A DNA stretch of 64,000 bases from Ahaetulla prasina (GCF_028640845.1 NC_080539.1:161200736-161264735); one strand, 5' to 3'; counted from the stretch's first letter, positions 24,854 to 36,826 are shown. Program-made: numbers and translations. The notes: generated by a model not told the origin, from the letters alone.

Positions 24854-25209
24854 CAAGCTGCGTGCACAGCGGTACTGGTGAGAAGCAGGAAGCTCAGGAT
24901 GAGTGAAAAGGGGGCGCAGCTGAGCACTTTGTTTCTCTGGAACTGGTAGTAAAAATTGCTTAAGAAGTAAAAAAAAAAAGTTGTGCATAGCTCAGCTGAT
25001 CGTCGGATTTTTTATTTTATTTATTTTTTTACTTTTTAAGCATTTTTTTACTACTGGTTCTCCGGAAGTAAAACTAGGAAGTAACGACGACCGGGCAGGT
25101 GGATGTAACCTCAAGCTGCCATCACTACTGGTTCTTCAAACTACCAGCCATCATTGCTACCGGATTGGTCGAACCGGTCCGAACCGGGAGCATTTCACCT
25201 ATGCTCAAT

Positions 25210-26019
25210 AATGATGAAAATATATCATTTTTACAGCATTCTCTACAGATGTACAATTTGGACAATGAGAATGTGGAATTAACTCAGAGATCCAGAGTTC
25301 TTTGTGTCAACAACTATGCAGGTTGGAATAATCCTTGTTTACTTGCTTACACCAGTCTGATCCCTCCCTGAAAACTCCAGAGGAAACATAATAATCATGG
25401 GATAAACGGAAAAGGCTTCCTATTCACTGGTAACAGAAAGGCAGAGAAAAGAAATAAATACACTATTCTATTCCTGGAACAGAAAGTCTCTCTCAACCAT
25501 CTATCCTGGAAATGTTTCAACTTGATCATAGGTCACCTAAAATTGAAGTATCCAACTTGCTGATCAAATAATACTATTAAGACTTAAAGAAAACTTTAAA
25601 GTGGAGGGGAGACTCAATGAACCTAGATTTTGAAATAAATCTAGTTATAATTGTGAGAGATAAAAAAGAGAAAAAAATGTATCTTTGACCTGATAAAGCA
25701 GATCTCTTTAAATGTTTCCAATATTTAGTCAAAAAAAGGCTTAGCTGGATCACTATAGAGTGGTCATTTTCTTTCAGCCCAACCAAACCCAAAGGATCAC
25801 TCTGGGAATAATTCATGGAGAGTTCATTTACAGAGAAATGATGGCTATGCAATGCCCTAATGGAAAATAATAGTTTTTTCTCTGTGTAGCACTTCAATAA
25901 TCTTTCTATGGTAAATTAAAATGATTGCTACTGCTCTGTGAACTTTCTACTATTAACTCCCAGGGTTAACCAACTTAATTTCTCTGGAAGTTACCTCAAA
26001 TATTACATGAAAAATGCAG
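25210..26019. other. No gene or recognised repeat
   Basis: AT-rich, no coding potential. The gap 26193-26669 is also empty. Confidence 0.5.
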
Positions 26020-26027
26020 GTCCTGAC

Positions 26028-26184
26028 CAGTAGTGGGTTCCACTTACATTCACTGCCGGTTTGGAACCGGCAGCACGCATGCGCAGAGCATCCATGATAA
26101 GGACTGGGTGGATGGGCGGAGCCTTCCACCACCGCCACTACCGGTTTTCCCGAACCGGGGAGAATCGGTAGAAACCCACAACTG
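26028..26184. mobile_element. hAT-like non-autonomous element (8-bp target duplication)
   Basis: 157 bp. It begins CAGTAGTGGGTTCC, ends AACCCACAACTG, and contains ACCGGTTTTCC. The duplication GTCCTGAC is exact on both sides (26020-26027 and 26185-26192). Same family as 7020 and 60480. Confidence 0.9.
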
Positions 26185-26669
26185 GTCCTGACTGTATAAG
26201 GAACATGCGGTGAAGTTACGTAGCTGGAACACCCTTAGTTTTATTTTACATCAACCATTCTCTATACTGTGCCACACAAAAACATTGTTTTCATATCTTG
26301 GTGTAGTAAGAACAGGGTCTCATATAAGGAGGGAAAAACACCAACAAAATGTGGACCAACCCCAATAATGATACTGAGACCCATAAATCCTATAAAGTAG
26401 CAAAAGAGATGAGGATTGACTCCTGTCCCCCATCGCAGAGATGACAAAAAAGTAGCAGATTTACAGCTTCCGTATTTTATATTTTAGAACATATGCTAAA
26501 CACGAATACTAACTGAAATATCTATTTGAATCATGTTGAAGCCCTCAGTATCTTTGTCAACGTTTTTTTTCTAAACATGTGCCTGCCATCTAGTGGCTTA
26601 AGTTCACAAAAGAAACCCCTAGAGAAAAGTGGTTACAATAAAAACTCAGTTCTGTCCTTTGTGAAATGC

Positions 26670-26816
26670 ATGATTTTATTATTATCATAATATACTTTAT
26701 TCATTAAACATGAAACTTAGTCAACTGAACATTTAAAAATGTATCACAAATATCATTATCTAGCACTGATGGTTAATACAGGTTGCTGCCAGCATCCTAG
26801 GTATCAACCAAATATC
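26670..26816 (-). mobile_element. R4/Dong-like LINE 3' terminus, reverse orientation
   Basis: ACATGAAACTTAGTCAACTG and GCTGCCAGCATCCTAGGTAT are the reverse of 37289-37400. It starts with a TTATTATTA tail and is truncated where the foldback element begins. Confidence 0.65.
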
Positions 26817-27079
26817 ATATTTTTCGGACTATAAGATGCACCGGACTAAGACGCACCAAAATGTGGAAGAGGAAAACAACAAAAAAAGTTTTCGTCTCCA
26901 CATGCCCCATTTTTGGCCCTTTTTGGGGCCTTTTTCAGCCTTTTTTCAGCCCATTTTGAGGCTTTTTTGGGCCCATTTTTTTCCAAAAAATGGGCTGAAA
27001 AAAGCCTCAAAAATGAGTCAAAAAAAAGGCCTGAAAAAGGCTAAAAAAAAAAAAAGGCCTGAAAATGGGGCATGTGGAG
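26817..27079. mobile_element. Foldback element
   Basis: It starts near TTTTTCGGACTATAAGATGC, an end I associate with a squamate DNA-transposon MITE. From 26896 to 27079 it is an imperfect inverted repeat with arms of about 85-90 bp (CTCCACATGCCCC to GGGGCATGTGGAG). The arms are built of short CCC/TTTTT and GGG/AAAAA blocks. The family name is uncertain. Confidence 0.55.
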
Positions 27080-27274
27080 GGCAAAAAACAGCTGGTGGTT
27101 TGCCCTGAGAAGCAGCAGAAGATTCTGGGATTTCTTGACAAGAGGGTGTCTGGGTAGGATGCTCCTGTCTCCTTTTCATCTGCCATGTTGCACCGTTTTC
27201 CTGGTTTTAGCCAACTTAAGGCAAATTCATAGGAAGATAGGCTCCATATGATCTTTTTTCTTTTTGAAGGGGAA

Positions 27275-27494
27275 GGTTTGCCTTTGAATTAGTGTGAACT
27301 CCTGGCAACTACCTGAGCAAGAGCCTGCAGTTTTCTTGGCAAGGTTTTTCAGAAGTGGTTTGCCATTGCTTCTTCCTAGGATTGAAAGAACGTGTCTGGC
27401 CCAAGGTCACCCTTGTGCCCAAGATTGGACTAGGACCTACGGTCCCTGAATTTCTAGTCTGATACCTCAACCGCTAACACCAAACTGGCTCTCT
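27275..27494 (-). mobile_element. Sauria-type tRNA-derived SINE
   Basis: On the minus strand the head reads AGAGAGCCAGTTTGGTGTTA followed by a B-box-like region. On the + strand GTGGTTTGCCATTGCTTC and GGCCCAAGGTCACCC are hallmarks of the squamate-wide Sauria SINE as I recall it. It is moderately diverged. Confidence 0.75.
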
Positions 27495-28447
27495 CATATG
27501 CTTCACATAGGTAAATTATCCTATAATCATGATTCAAATCATAGCCTATTAAGACAGTCTATCAATTATTCCAGTGATAATTGAATAGTTGTCATAACCT
27601 ACTTACATCTGAACAGAACCTGCATGCCATTTTCAGCTACGTGGTGCTTGTAACCCAAAGGAATATCTGAAGAAATAATCAGCCCAATATCAAGTTTTGC
27701 AATATCCCTCCTACTTTATAGAAGTAAACTACATGCAAAAGGCTGTTGTTCTTTATAATATAGTAATTTTCTGGCAGTCCACATGGTTAGGACTATATAG
27801 CAGTAATTTTTGCATACAACATTCATGCACCAAATAAAGTCTTTTTATTTGGATTATAAGGTAAGAATATTCTTCTGAAACAAGTCAAATGCTACTGACC
27901 GTAGCCTTATATAATCAGCAGGTGTCAAGCAGATGACACAGGCATCTATAGTTCATACAGTTGTGTTCAATTTCACCCAGTGAGGCCATCTGAACCATAA
28001 GATCTCTCTGGCAGAAGAACTTATATATATCCTTCTACCTGACAGAAATACTCTCACAGATCAATCAAGGTAAAGGATGTACCTAAGCAGACATCACCAC
28101 CTTAAATTGGAAATAAAAGACATAAAGCTCTAAGCTTTTATATATCTTGCGTTAGGTATGGAAGTAGATTAATGGCAGGTTAAAAAAAACAACCCTCAGC
28201 TATTTTCTACTGTACCTTACATCAGTTCTTTTATCCAACCAGTTGGTAGGAAATATTCCCTTCTCTTCATATGTTTCTCCTCCTAACAGGATGACATTGC
28301 TTTAATGGAGAGTCTGTCCCTAGGAAATAATTTTTAAAATGTCCCAAGATAGGCTTAGAAATCATGTTTGAAAATATTACCCATCTGCCATGCTTTGTAA
28401 ATAAGGAGTTAATTGAAAAGAATAATTATTACTGTCAAAGAGTATAA
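27495..28447. other. No gene or recognised repeat
   Basis: AT-rich with short frames only; lies between the Sauria-type SINE and the nested LTRs. Confidence 0.5.
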
Positions 28448-28715
28448 ACAACTGTGCTGCCACACTCACACATCAGTGGGGTTTATGGAAGGTTTTATTT
28501 GTCTTCCCTGTTAGCTCATGGGTTATAGAAATTCAGAATCTCAGGAAACACGAACGAACACACAGCCATAACCCACACACGTTGCTTCCAGCAATGCCTC
28601 CCTCTGTCTGCTGTGCTAAATAGCTCCCGATGCAGCCCATCAAGAGGGGTGGGGTCCTTTCCCAAGCAATCTGGCAAACCTCAGTCTTTCTGCCCTGCAT
28701 GATCTGAGATCTACC

Positions 28716-28953
28716 TGTTGTGACTCATCCTCCCTCATCTCCTCAGCCGGGCCCCTCCCGTCTCCGACCGGGCCTGTTATCAGACTCCGAGTCTGATAAT
28801 GAAGATGAATGGCCTGTCATGCCTCCAGCCCCCGGCACTGGCCCCATGCCCGGATAAACCTCGAAGGGACTTGGCAAGCTGCAGAGGCTTCGTTGCCAAG
28901 TTTGCCATGGACTTCCTTGACTCGTTCGTCCGAGTGGGGGGTGGGACACGACA
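28716..28953 (+). mobile_element. Solo LTR nested in another LTR (TSD CTACC)
   Basis: 238 bp. It begins TGTTGTGACTC, ends GGGACACGACA and has an exact duplication CTACC (28711-28715 and 28954-28958). It is the same family as the 542-bp LTR at 59262 but lacks about 300 internal bases. Confidence 0.88.
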
Positions 28954-29021
28954 CTACCATGGCAGGCAGTTCCTCTCCATCCTCTTCACTGGCCTGAAAG
29001 CTGTCCCCAGCTGAAGCCTGT

Positions 29022-29282
29022 AGGGGCCGGAATAGCTCAGGCTGTAAGGAGCCTGTTATTAGAACACAATAGCCTGCAATTACTGCAGGTTCAAGCCCGG
29101 CCCAAGGTTGACTCAGCCTTCCATCCTTTATAAGGTAGGTAAAATGAGGACCCAGATTGTTGGGGGGGCAATAAGTTGACTTTGTAAATATACAAATAGA
29201 ATGAGACTATTGCCTTATACACTGTAAGCCTCCCTGAGTCTTCGGAGAAGGGCGGGATATAAATGTAAATTAAAAAAAAAAA
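29022..29282 (+). mobile_element. tRNA-derived SINE, tail type B (target duplication AAGCCTGT)
   Basis: Plus strand. The head has TAGCTCAGGCTGTAAGG and B box GGTTCAAGCCC. The body has ACCCAGATTGTTGGGGG. The tail CCCTGAGTCTTCGGAGAAGG is followed by an A run. AAGCCTGT occurs just before (29014-29021) and just after (29283-29290). It is inserted in a solo LTR. Confidence 0.88.
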
Positions 29283-29850
29283 AAGCCTGTTCTAGCTGGC
29301 AGTGCAGGATCAGTAATTCCTAATGAGCCAGGAATGATCTCATTCTCCCTCGAGCCGGCCTCTGAGGAGTCATCCAAAGGAGATATCACAACAACCAAAA
29401 CACCCCACAGTGGCTACAGCCATTATGCTGTCCCAAGGCTTAGAAGAACTTGCAAGTTTTCAATTGCTTTCTAAATATTTGGTGTGTCTGTGGAGGAAAT
29501 AAAGTTTTTTTGGGGGGGGATGCTGTTCCAGAGAGCAGGCACAATAGTTTGTTTCCCGCATACATTATTCTAACAGAAAAAAATTCATTAAAAGTTTTCT
29601 TAATCCTTCTTGGCCATATTTTCCCAATTTTGTGAAAGAAGCTTTGGAATCCATTTGCAAACATAGTTTAATGATCAGTTCGTCTTTCCCTTTTTTTAAA
29701 AAAATGGGCTTCTTAATTCCTCTTTTGTTTGCTCACCTATCCTCCTTTTCTCTTGCTTCTTCCAAACAGTCAAGATGTAATACCATATAAGAATAATTAG
29801 GTGACATTTTCATTTCCCCCCTTTCCAAGTTTACCACCTAAGTACAATAA

Positions 29851-30294
29851 TGTCAGGACTGTCATCCCGCTGCAGCAGCTATGCTTTGCCAGATGCCAGT
29901 CTACTGTACACAATGGGGAGCGGGAGCTGCGGGGAGGCAAGGAGTTGGGATAAGGGGGAATCAAAACTACTCACTGTGCCATCCCATGAGCATGCATTAC
30001 CATGTAATGCAACACCTTCCAGCCTGCCAAACCATAGACTGTTACCAAAACAATTTGTTTGAATGTAGTTGGACAAGGGGATACATCCAGAGGGAACGGT
30101 GGGGAAGAGTTAAACAGATGATTTTGGAATCAAAAATTAGATTCAGATTTGCTACGCTGGAACCACTTGGCTTTAGTAAAGGGTACTTTCAATAGCAATG
30201 GAGTCAATAGCCTTTTCTTTTCTAACTGACCAGGGACAGCTGACCAATAAACTTCCAGAGAGGTAGTCTTATTAGCCAGTCTTAGTACCTGACA
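29851..30294 (+). mobile_element. Possible solo LTR
   Basis: The ends TGTCAGG and CCTGACA are inverted, and an AATAAA lies at about 30246, as in an LTR. No target duplication was found, so this may be coincidence. Confidence 0.3.
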
Positions 30295-33026
30295 GTCTTA
30301 GCACCTGGATCCCAAGCAAATTTATGATATAAGCCTTCTTCATCAACAGAATGAGATAACTCTTCCCAGTTTTGTATTTTGCTGGATGAAGTGGCAATAA
30401 ATTTTTTAAAAAATAAATCCTGGGACAATAGAGTGCAAAATAGGTGCAGTGACTGTTTTCAGCAAGAATAGTTTGCAGCCAATGTCTCTCTGTCACCGAT
30501 GCAGCTTCTTCTTCTTCTTCTTCTTTTTTGATATATTGTTGATCCTCTGGTTGCTTTTTTATATGTGGAAAGGCTGTGACCTGTTACAGAAAACATCTGT
30601 TCCAACTAAGTTCTATTGATTTTCTCCGGAGTTTATTGCCAACAGAGCACTTTCAAATTGTAGGTTTGATCAAGAGGCTCTTGACCAAACTTTCAAGATG
30701 TTAAAGCTTGGATCACCTGAATTTCATTTCTGTTGCAACTGTATATACACTTACTTTCACTATATTTGACGGGACTTACATCTATTCCCCAGATAAGGGA
30801 AGGTGATAACTCAGTAATAGAGCACATGTTTTGCAGAAGAAAGTTTCTAGTTAAAATCCAGAATCCCAGGAGTATTGCCTCTACTATTGCCAGTACTGGA
30901 CTAGATGGACAATTGATCTGACTTGGAGCAAAGTAGTTCTTTATATCATTCATGGTATTGGTTTGCAATCAAAATCTCTCAGGGTATCAGATATAAACAG
31001 AAAAAAATCTGGATGACCATTAGGTAGCAGCAAAGACCAAAGAAAGTTCTTTGCAGCTCAGCTCCGGTAGCCCTACTTTATGTATACTTAGCTTACTCAA
31101 TTAAGAATGTTTTGCTAATGATTGCATTTATGTGAGAATGTGCAGCTCTGTAATTTCCTCTCATAATAGAGAGTCATTGCTTTAACCTATAGTTATTAGC
31201 ATGCTTGTCTGAAATCGGCTCTTAATAACATGTATTGTTAATCTGTGGACAGCAAAATGTGTAGGCAGAATTCAGAGTGTTATTTAAACTCTAAATTGGC
31301 AGAAGATAGGGTTCAAAGAGCTTTCTCAAGATTGCTTTTCATACTTCTAAAAATTCTCATATATTTTTTGTTTGAGGGCTTAATACTTTTTCCAAAAATA
31401 TCACGCAGGATATAATAGAATTAATAATAAATGGCTTACCACTACAGTATGTCAATACAACCTCTCCTACACTAATCTGAAAACATTCAACAAGCATCAA
31501 GCATGCAGGTGAAATCCAAACACCAGTTTCTGTGAAATACTCCAAGGTTAATATAAATTTTAATAAAGTTAGGTAAATTTCTCTAATTTTCTTGCTCATA
31601 TTTTAAGAAAAAAAAGTATTTATTTTTAGACCTCTAAAACTCTTTGATCTTTATGGTTCCTGAAAACTTGTTCTCCAATACTTTACTAACTGGGAAATTG
31701 GTTGATAACAAAATGGAAATCTTTGATTACAAAAGGCAACTTCTAAAAATGAGGGGACTGATAATAAAAAGACTAAAATGATACAACGAAAGGACCCAAT
31801 CTCTTCTTAGTACATGGAGGGTTTTTAAAATCCCAATATTTTGGTTTCAATTAGAAAGTTATTCCATAAAGTAAGGAAAATAAACCAAGTGGTAATGAAT
31901 AGACAAGAATGTATCCAGATAAATCTCTTCTTTTTTCACTAAGTTTTTTTTTTCTTTTCAGAAAGCAGATCTGGGGGAGATCAGAGAAGATCCTGAAACA
32001 TAGGGAAGTAAAGATGGAGGTAGTAAATCTCTGAAAATGTTTGGTTTTATAGTTTTAAAATGGTTATTCTTTAAATTCTGAATTGGGTATAAGGCTATAT
32101 AAATGTTTTAAATAATGAATGATGGAATGAATTCTAAAGTCAACTTGCTCTTCAGTCTTTGGTCTAGTAGAAAGATCTCTGCAGAAATTTCTGGGTGAGA
32201 GACAGATGAAGAAAGATCATTCTGAAACTAATAAGAAAGAGAGACAGAAACAACTGCAGAAAATAAAATATTCCTTATCTGTTTATCCCCAAATTATAGC
32301 TCTGTGAGTTTAGCTAGAACTCTCCATCAGAATTTTATGCTTTATTATAATATGCGTATAATTACATGCTGTAAGGTTTCCGAAATTTTAATATAGTATC
32401 TATCATTACTGTCTCTAGATATATGCTTGCTACAAATGCTCTGTGGGATTGTACGCACGTGTGTGTAACGTGGAGCATTTCCAGACAAAAGTGAGCTGGT
32501 GACTCATTGCATGTGCTGCTCAGCAATCATACTTTTCTTTTGTACCATTCTGTGGGAGACTGGTGTTTAAGCTGCTGTCCATGGTTATTGGTGCTAAATA
32601 CTTCACTGAATCCACTTATAATTGTTGGCATTTAACTCCCTAAAATTAAAAAGGGAGATTTACATTTCCCCATTTCTTATTTTTAATAAAAATGGTTTTT
32701 TAAATTATATTTTGATGCTATCATTTTTTTTTTCTTAAAAGGAATCAGATTGGTGTGGAGTGCTGGGGTGGGGGGGCTGCAGCTTTGTGCTGTGGCTCTG
32801 GGGTGGCTGACCACGGTATGGGGCTTGAGGCAGCACTCCTCAATGGTAGGAGCACTGGAGCTGAAATAGAGATCTGGGTTGGGGGCAGCCAGCTGAGGCT
32901 GCTGAAGGCTGCTTTAGTCCTAGAACTAAAACCAAGGAGTGCCACTGTACATGGCAGCCAAAGCAGAGATGGGGGAAGGGGAAGATAAAATGGAGTTGAA
33001 ACACCCTTGTGATCTTAAATGTGGGC
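30295..33026. other. Long stretch without gene or recognised repeat
   Basis: Apart from a CTT microsatellite, nothing could be assigned. A GC-richer patch at about 32745-33000 has overlapping frames on both strands that are not protein-like. Confidence 0.5.
30497..30526. repeat. (CTT)n microsatellite
   Basis: About eight CTT units ending in a T run. Confidence 0.93.
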
Positions 33027-33178
33027 AGGCTGCCAAGTGTCAAATTTTGATCACGTGACTAAGGGGTTCTGCAATGGCAGTTACTTTGGAGACCAAGTGT
33101 AAGAACCATTCATTCAGCACCACTGTTAACTTTGGATGGTTGCTGAACGAATGGCCTTTAAGTGAGGATTACCTATAG
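33027..33178 (-). mobile_element. Truncated mariner-like element
   Basis: Only the right part of the family is present (AAATTTTGATCACGTGAC to GAGGATTACCTA). The left end is missing. Confidence 0.6.
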
Positions 33179-33552
33179 ATTCCACAATTTAAATTCTGCC
33201 TCAACGTTTTTGGAGAGTTTCAGTAGACACATGGAGAGAGATGATCAATAACAGTGATCAAATGAGCAAATGAATCTTTTTTATAGCTAAAGGAGAGTGA
33301 TAAAAGGTACAACTGAAAACAGCGAAAAAGTCTTAAATAAAACTAGAATAACACAGGCAATTTTAATAGATGAAATTAAAATATTACAATTATGGGAGAC
33401 CTTTCACCAATTGATCCTAATATTCATAATTTCTGCACCAATGTTTTGCTATAATCTGAGTTATAAATGGCTAACAATCCAAGAAAAGGATGGTCACCTA
33501 CATTTTGTCATATCATCCAGGGTACTGATGTAAAAGAGGCAGGATATAGGTA

Positions 33553-33772
33553 TTAGCAGTGGAATGCAATACTGCAGGCTACTTCTGCTAATCACCGGCT
33601 GCCAGCAGTTTGGCAGATCGAATCTCACCAGAGTCAAGGTTGACTCAACCTTCCATCCATTATAAATGAGGACCCAGATTGTTGGGGGCAACATGCTGAC
33701 TCTGTAAACCGCTTAGAGAGGGCTGTGAAGCACTGTAAAGTGGTATATAAGTCTAAGTGCTATTGCTATTAC
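33553..33772 (+). mobile_element. tRNA-derived SINE, tail type A, 5' truncated
   Basis: Plus-strand copy that begins within the tRNA-like head (GCAGTGG) and carries the shared body (ACCCAGATTGTTGGGGGCAA). It ends with the type A tail (AACCGCTTAGAGAGGGCTG to TGCTATTGCTATT). Confidence 0.78.
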
Positions 33773-34607
33773 GGATATATCTATAAATGGTACAATAAAA
33801 TAACATATACTGCATTATTTCAACATCTCCAGTTTCACATGGGCAAACATGTTTCTTAAATGGGATTTTAGAGTAATGTCCCTGTAATAACGCAGAAGGC
33901 AAAATATTATGTCTTGTTTACAAGTTTTACTGTGAATATTTGGATTTTCAAAAGCTTTTGACAGTATTCCCCATTAAAGGCTCTGAGTAAACTTAGCAGT
34001 TATGGAATAAGGTAACCTGTATTTTTATGAATTTCTAAATGATTTCAAAAAGTTATATGTAGGCATAAATGGGCAATTTTCTCAATAGAGAAAAGGGAAT
34101 TAAGAAATGGAATTTCTCAAGTATCTGTATTCAATATGATGCTTTTAAAACTTATAAATTATCTTCTCTTGGGATCAGCAGTATGCTGACCAAATTTTCA
34201 GACAATATAAACTTTGCAGGCTGATAAAAAAAATTAAAGCTACTGAAGAATTGCAGAAGAATATCTTTAACTGGATGGAAGGTCCACCAGTTGGCAATTC
34301 AACTAAATGTAAAGTGATGTACATTGAGGCAAAAACACCATAATTTCATATATACAGTATGCTAATGAAATCTAAGCTCTCTGAAAATGACCTTAAGATT
34401 GTAATGAGCAGCCCAATGAACATGTTGACTAAGTATACAGCAGCATTCGGAAAGGAATTGTAATGTCCTCATACAAATCCACAGTATGTTTGCATCAAAA
34501 GACCAAAAAATATAATAATAGCAAAAGTACATTATAATGTATTTATTTTATTATAAATAATAAAAAACAATATAATGAAGGGAAATTGGAGGACATGATA
34601 GAAAATG
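33773..34607. other. No gene or recognised repeat
   Basis: AT-rich; a few phrases recall decayed LINE pol but no motif is firm. 35179-35975 and 36346-36793 are likewise empty. Confidence 0.45.
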
Positions 34608-34735
34608 GAATGGAATGGAACGGAACAGAACAGAACAGAATAGGTTCATTTGGCCAAGTGTGATTAGACACACAAGGAATTTGTCTCCGCTGCAGAAGCT
34701 CTCAGTGTACATGCAGAGTAATAATAATCATAATA
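34608..34735 (-). mobile_element. LINE 3' end, same family as 3790, reverse orientation
   Basis: A mutated GGAAT/AGAAC repeat on the left leads into TTTGGCCAAGTGTGATTAGA and the CTCTCAGTGTACAT block. It is truncated at about 34735. Confidence 0.7.
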
Positions 34736-34812
34736 GTGATACCAATAAGAGAAGGTAGTAGAAAAGATGAGAAGGATAATAGTAATACAGCCATACTACA
34801 TGGGTAAATATA

Positions 34813-35166
34813 AGGTAAAGGTTCCCCTCGCACATACGTGCTAATCGTTCCTGACTCTAGGGGGCGGTGCTCATCTCCATTTCAAAGCCGAAGAGCCAGC
34901 GCTGTCCGAAGACGTCTCCGTGGTCATGTGGCCGGCATGACTCAACGCCAAAGGCGCACGGAACGCTGTTACCTTCCCACCAAGGTGGTCCCTCTTTTTT
35001 CTACTTGCATTTTTACGTGCTTTCGAAACTGCTAGGTTGGCAGAAGCTGGGACAAGTAATGGGAGCTCACCCCGTTACACGGCAGCACTAGGGATTCGAA
35101 CCGCCAAGCTGCCGACCTTTCGATCGACAAGCTCAACGTCCTAGCCCCTGAGCCACCGTGTCCCCT
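34813..35166 (-). mobile_element. tRNA-derived SINE with 12-bp target duplication
   Basis: Read on the minus strand, the head GGTGGCTCAGGGGCTAGGAC (A box) and GGTTCGAATCC (B box) are clear. The element ends at AGGTAAAGG on the + strand. A perfect 12-bp duplication TGGGTAAATATA flanks it (34801-34812 and 35167-35178). Confidence 0.92.
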
Positions 35167-35977
35167 TGGGTAAATATACTTAGACATAAAACGGTACTGT
35201 GGGAATTAAGTGTTTAGCAGAGTGATGGCACTGGGTGGGTGGGTGGGAACACTGTCTTTGTGTCTAGTTGTTTTGGCATGCAATATCCTGAGGGGAGAAG
35301 TTAAAACAGTTAATATCCAGAATGTGAAGGGTCTGTAGATATTTTCTCAGCCCTTTTTCTGACTTGTGCAGTATACAGGTCCTGAATGGAAGGCAGGCAG
35401 GGTGCACTTGTTTTTTTTTCTGTAGTCCTAACTATCCGCTGAAGTTTGTGCCTATCCTATTTGTACCTGTCCTGTTTGTACTGCTGTACTAAACCAGACA
35501 ATTATAGAAGTACATATGACAGACTCAATAATTCCTCTGTAGAACTGCATCAGCAGTTCCTGGGGCATTCTGAACTTTCTGAGTTGATGCAGAAAATAGA
35601 GTTGAAATTATCCATATAACTCTCTAAAGTAAAACCTTCTAATAACCATAACTGTCAAGAAGAATGCCAACCTTGTAATGCCCTTATGCAAATTTATAGT
35701 ATTTCTGCATCTAGAATACTCAGTACAGTTCTGGTTACGATATTTGAAAAAGTATATAGTAAGAGCTGGTAAAATGTAGAAGAGAGTGATCAAAATGGTG
35801 AGGCTCAATCATCTTCCCTCTTAAAATGTTTGGAACCGTAGCTTAAAAAAAAAAAAAGACTGAGATGGGGACATGATGAAGGTGATCAATCATATAACAT
35901 GAAGTGAGGTAACTTTAAATAGCTTTCTACATCACCATCTGCTTAAGAAATATTACCCAGGTTGCACTGAATTTATA

Positions 35978-36343
35978 CAGGTAGTCCTCAACTTAAAACA
36001 GTTCATTTAGTGACAGTTCAAAGTTACAACGGCGCTGAAAAAAGCGAGTTATGACCGTTTTTCACACTTACAACCACTGCACCATCCTCTTGGTCACATG
36101 ATCAAAATTTAGATGCTTGGCAACTGACTCATATTTATGACGGTTGCCGTATCCTGGGGTCATGGGATCACCTTTTGAAAAGCAAAGTCAATGGGGAAGC
36201 CAGATTCACTTAGCAAGCATGCAATGATTCACTTAACAACTATGGCAAAAAGTCGTAAAATGAGGCAAAAGTCACTTAACAAATGTTTCTTTTAGCAACA
36301 GAAGTTTTGGGTTCAATTGTGCTCGTAAGTCAAGGACTACCTG
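35978..36343 (+). mobile_element. Mariner-like non-autonomous element, TA flanks
   Basis: 366 bp with about 18-bp inverted ends, CAGGTAGTCCTCAACTTA and TAAGTCAAGGACTACCTG, flanked by TA on both sides. The interior has no coding capacity. It is the best-preserved of six copies here. Tc1/mariner assignment rests on the TA duplication. Confidence 0.8.
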
Positions 36344-36793
36344 TATTTGATTTTTCTTTTGACATGCATGTTTTTGTTCCTGTTTAAAACTCATCTACAG
36401 TAAAGACTTAATAACCTTGAAAATCAAATTTTACAGAAATACAATGGGACACTCTATTTATGTTATTATGATCTTACAGTAATCGTGGGGATTCTTTCTA
36501 ACACACAATCTAATGCTTCTCTCATGGTTTTTAAACTTTCTGAGATTATTTCAAGGCTGCTGGGTTTCATCTTCAGCATTAACATAACATAATATTACTT
36601 GGTACAGGCTAAATTATAACAGTATGTACAGACTGAAATACAGATGTTTTTGGCTGTCAGCTATCACTGAAATATTAACAATGTGTGGCCCCTTTGCCGA
36701 GAGATAATATGTAAGGAAATGTTTGAGCAGAATGAAAGCAAAAATCTGACTAGGGATAATGAATTCTTTACTTTTTCCAAAGTAAAAGCAAAT

Positions 36794-36826
36794 CATCATC
36801 ATCATCATCATCATCATCGGGGCGTG
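36794..36826. repeat. (CAT)n microsatellite
   Basis: About ten ATC/CAT units that end exactly where a LINE 3' fragment begins. A shorter CAT run lies at about 6672-6696. Confidence 0.95.

Larger units (their letters stand above)
23434..25201. mobile_element. Composite hAT-like element with GC-rich cargo
   Basis: About 1.77 kb. The left end, CAGGAGTAAAATG followed by GGTACCGGTTCTGTG, and the right end, GAACCGGGAGC followed by ATTTCACCTA, are imperfect inverted copies. The flanks TACTTAAT and TGCTCAAT agree at six of eight bases. Inside is half of a palindromic MITE (23603), then about 1.3 kb of GC-rich DNA (23660-24950) unlike anything nearby. That cargo holds direct and inverted repeats and long overlapping frames on both strands, with no transposase. 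The ends suggest one mobile unit, but it could be two elements side by side. Confidence 0.5.
28453..29390 (-). mobile_element. Solo LTR hosting two later insertions
   Basis: It begins TGTGCTGCC, ends AGATATCACA and is flanked by an exact 5-bp duplication ACAAC (28448-28452 and 29391-29395). A TTTTATTT near 28494, an AATAAA on the minus strand, suggests reverse orientation. Inside are a second solo LTR (28716-28953) and a SINE (29022-29282). Confidence 0.75.

Noticed and set aside
23736..24988. Many overlapping frames of 60-190 codons on both strands
   Set aside because: The DNA is GC-rich with few chance stops and includes TG/CA runs. The frames overlap on both strands and are low in complexity, so they are not annotated as genes, apart from the one protein-like stretch noted.
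34813..35166. tRNA gene suggested by A- and B-box motifs
   Set aside because: The cloverleaf is incomplete, the unit is about 350 bp and has a 12-bp target duplication; it is a SINE. The same holds for the other SINE heads.
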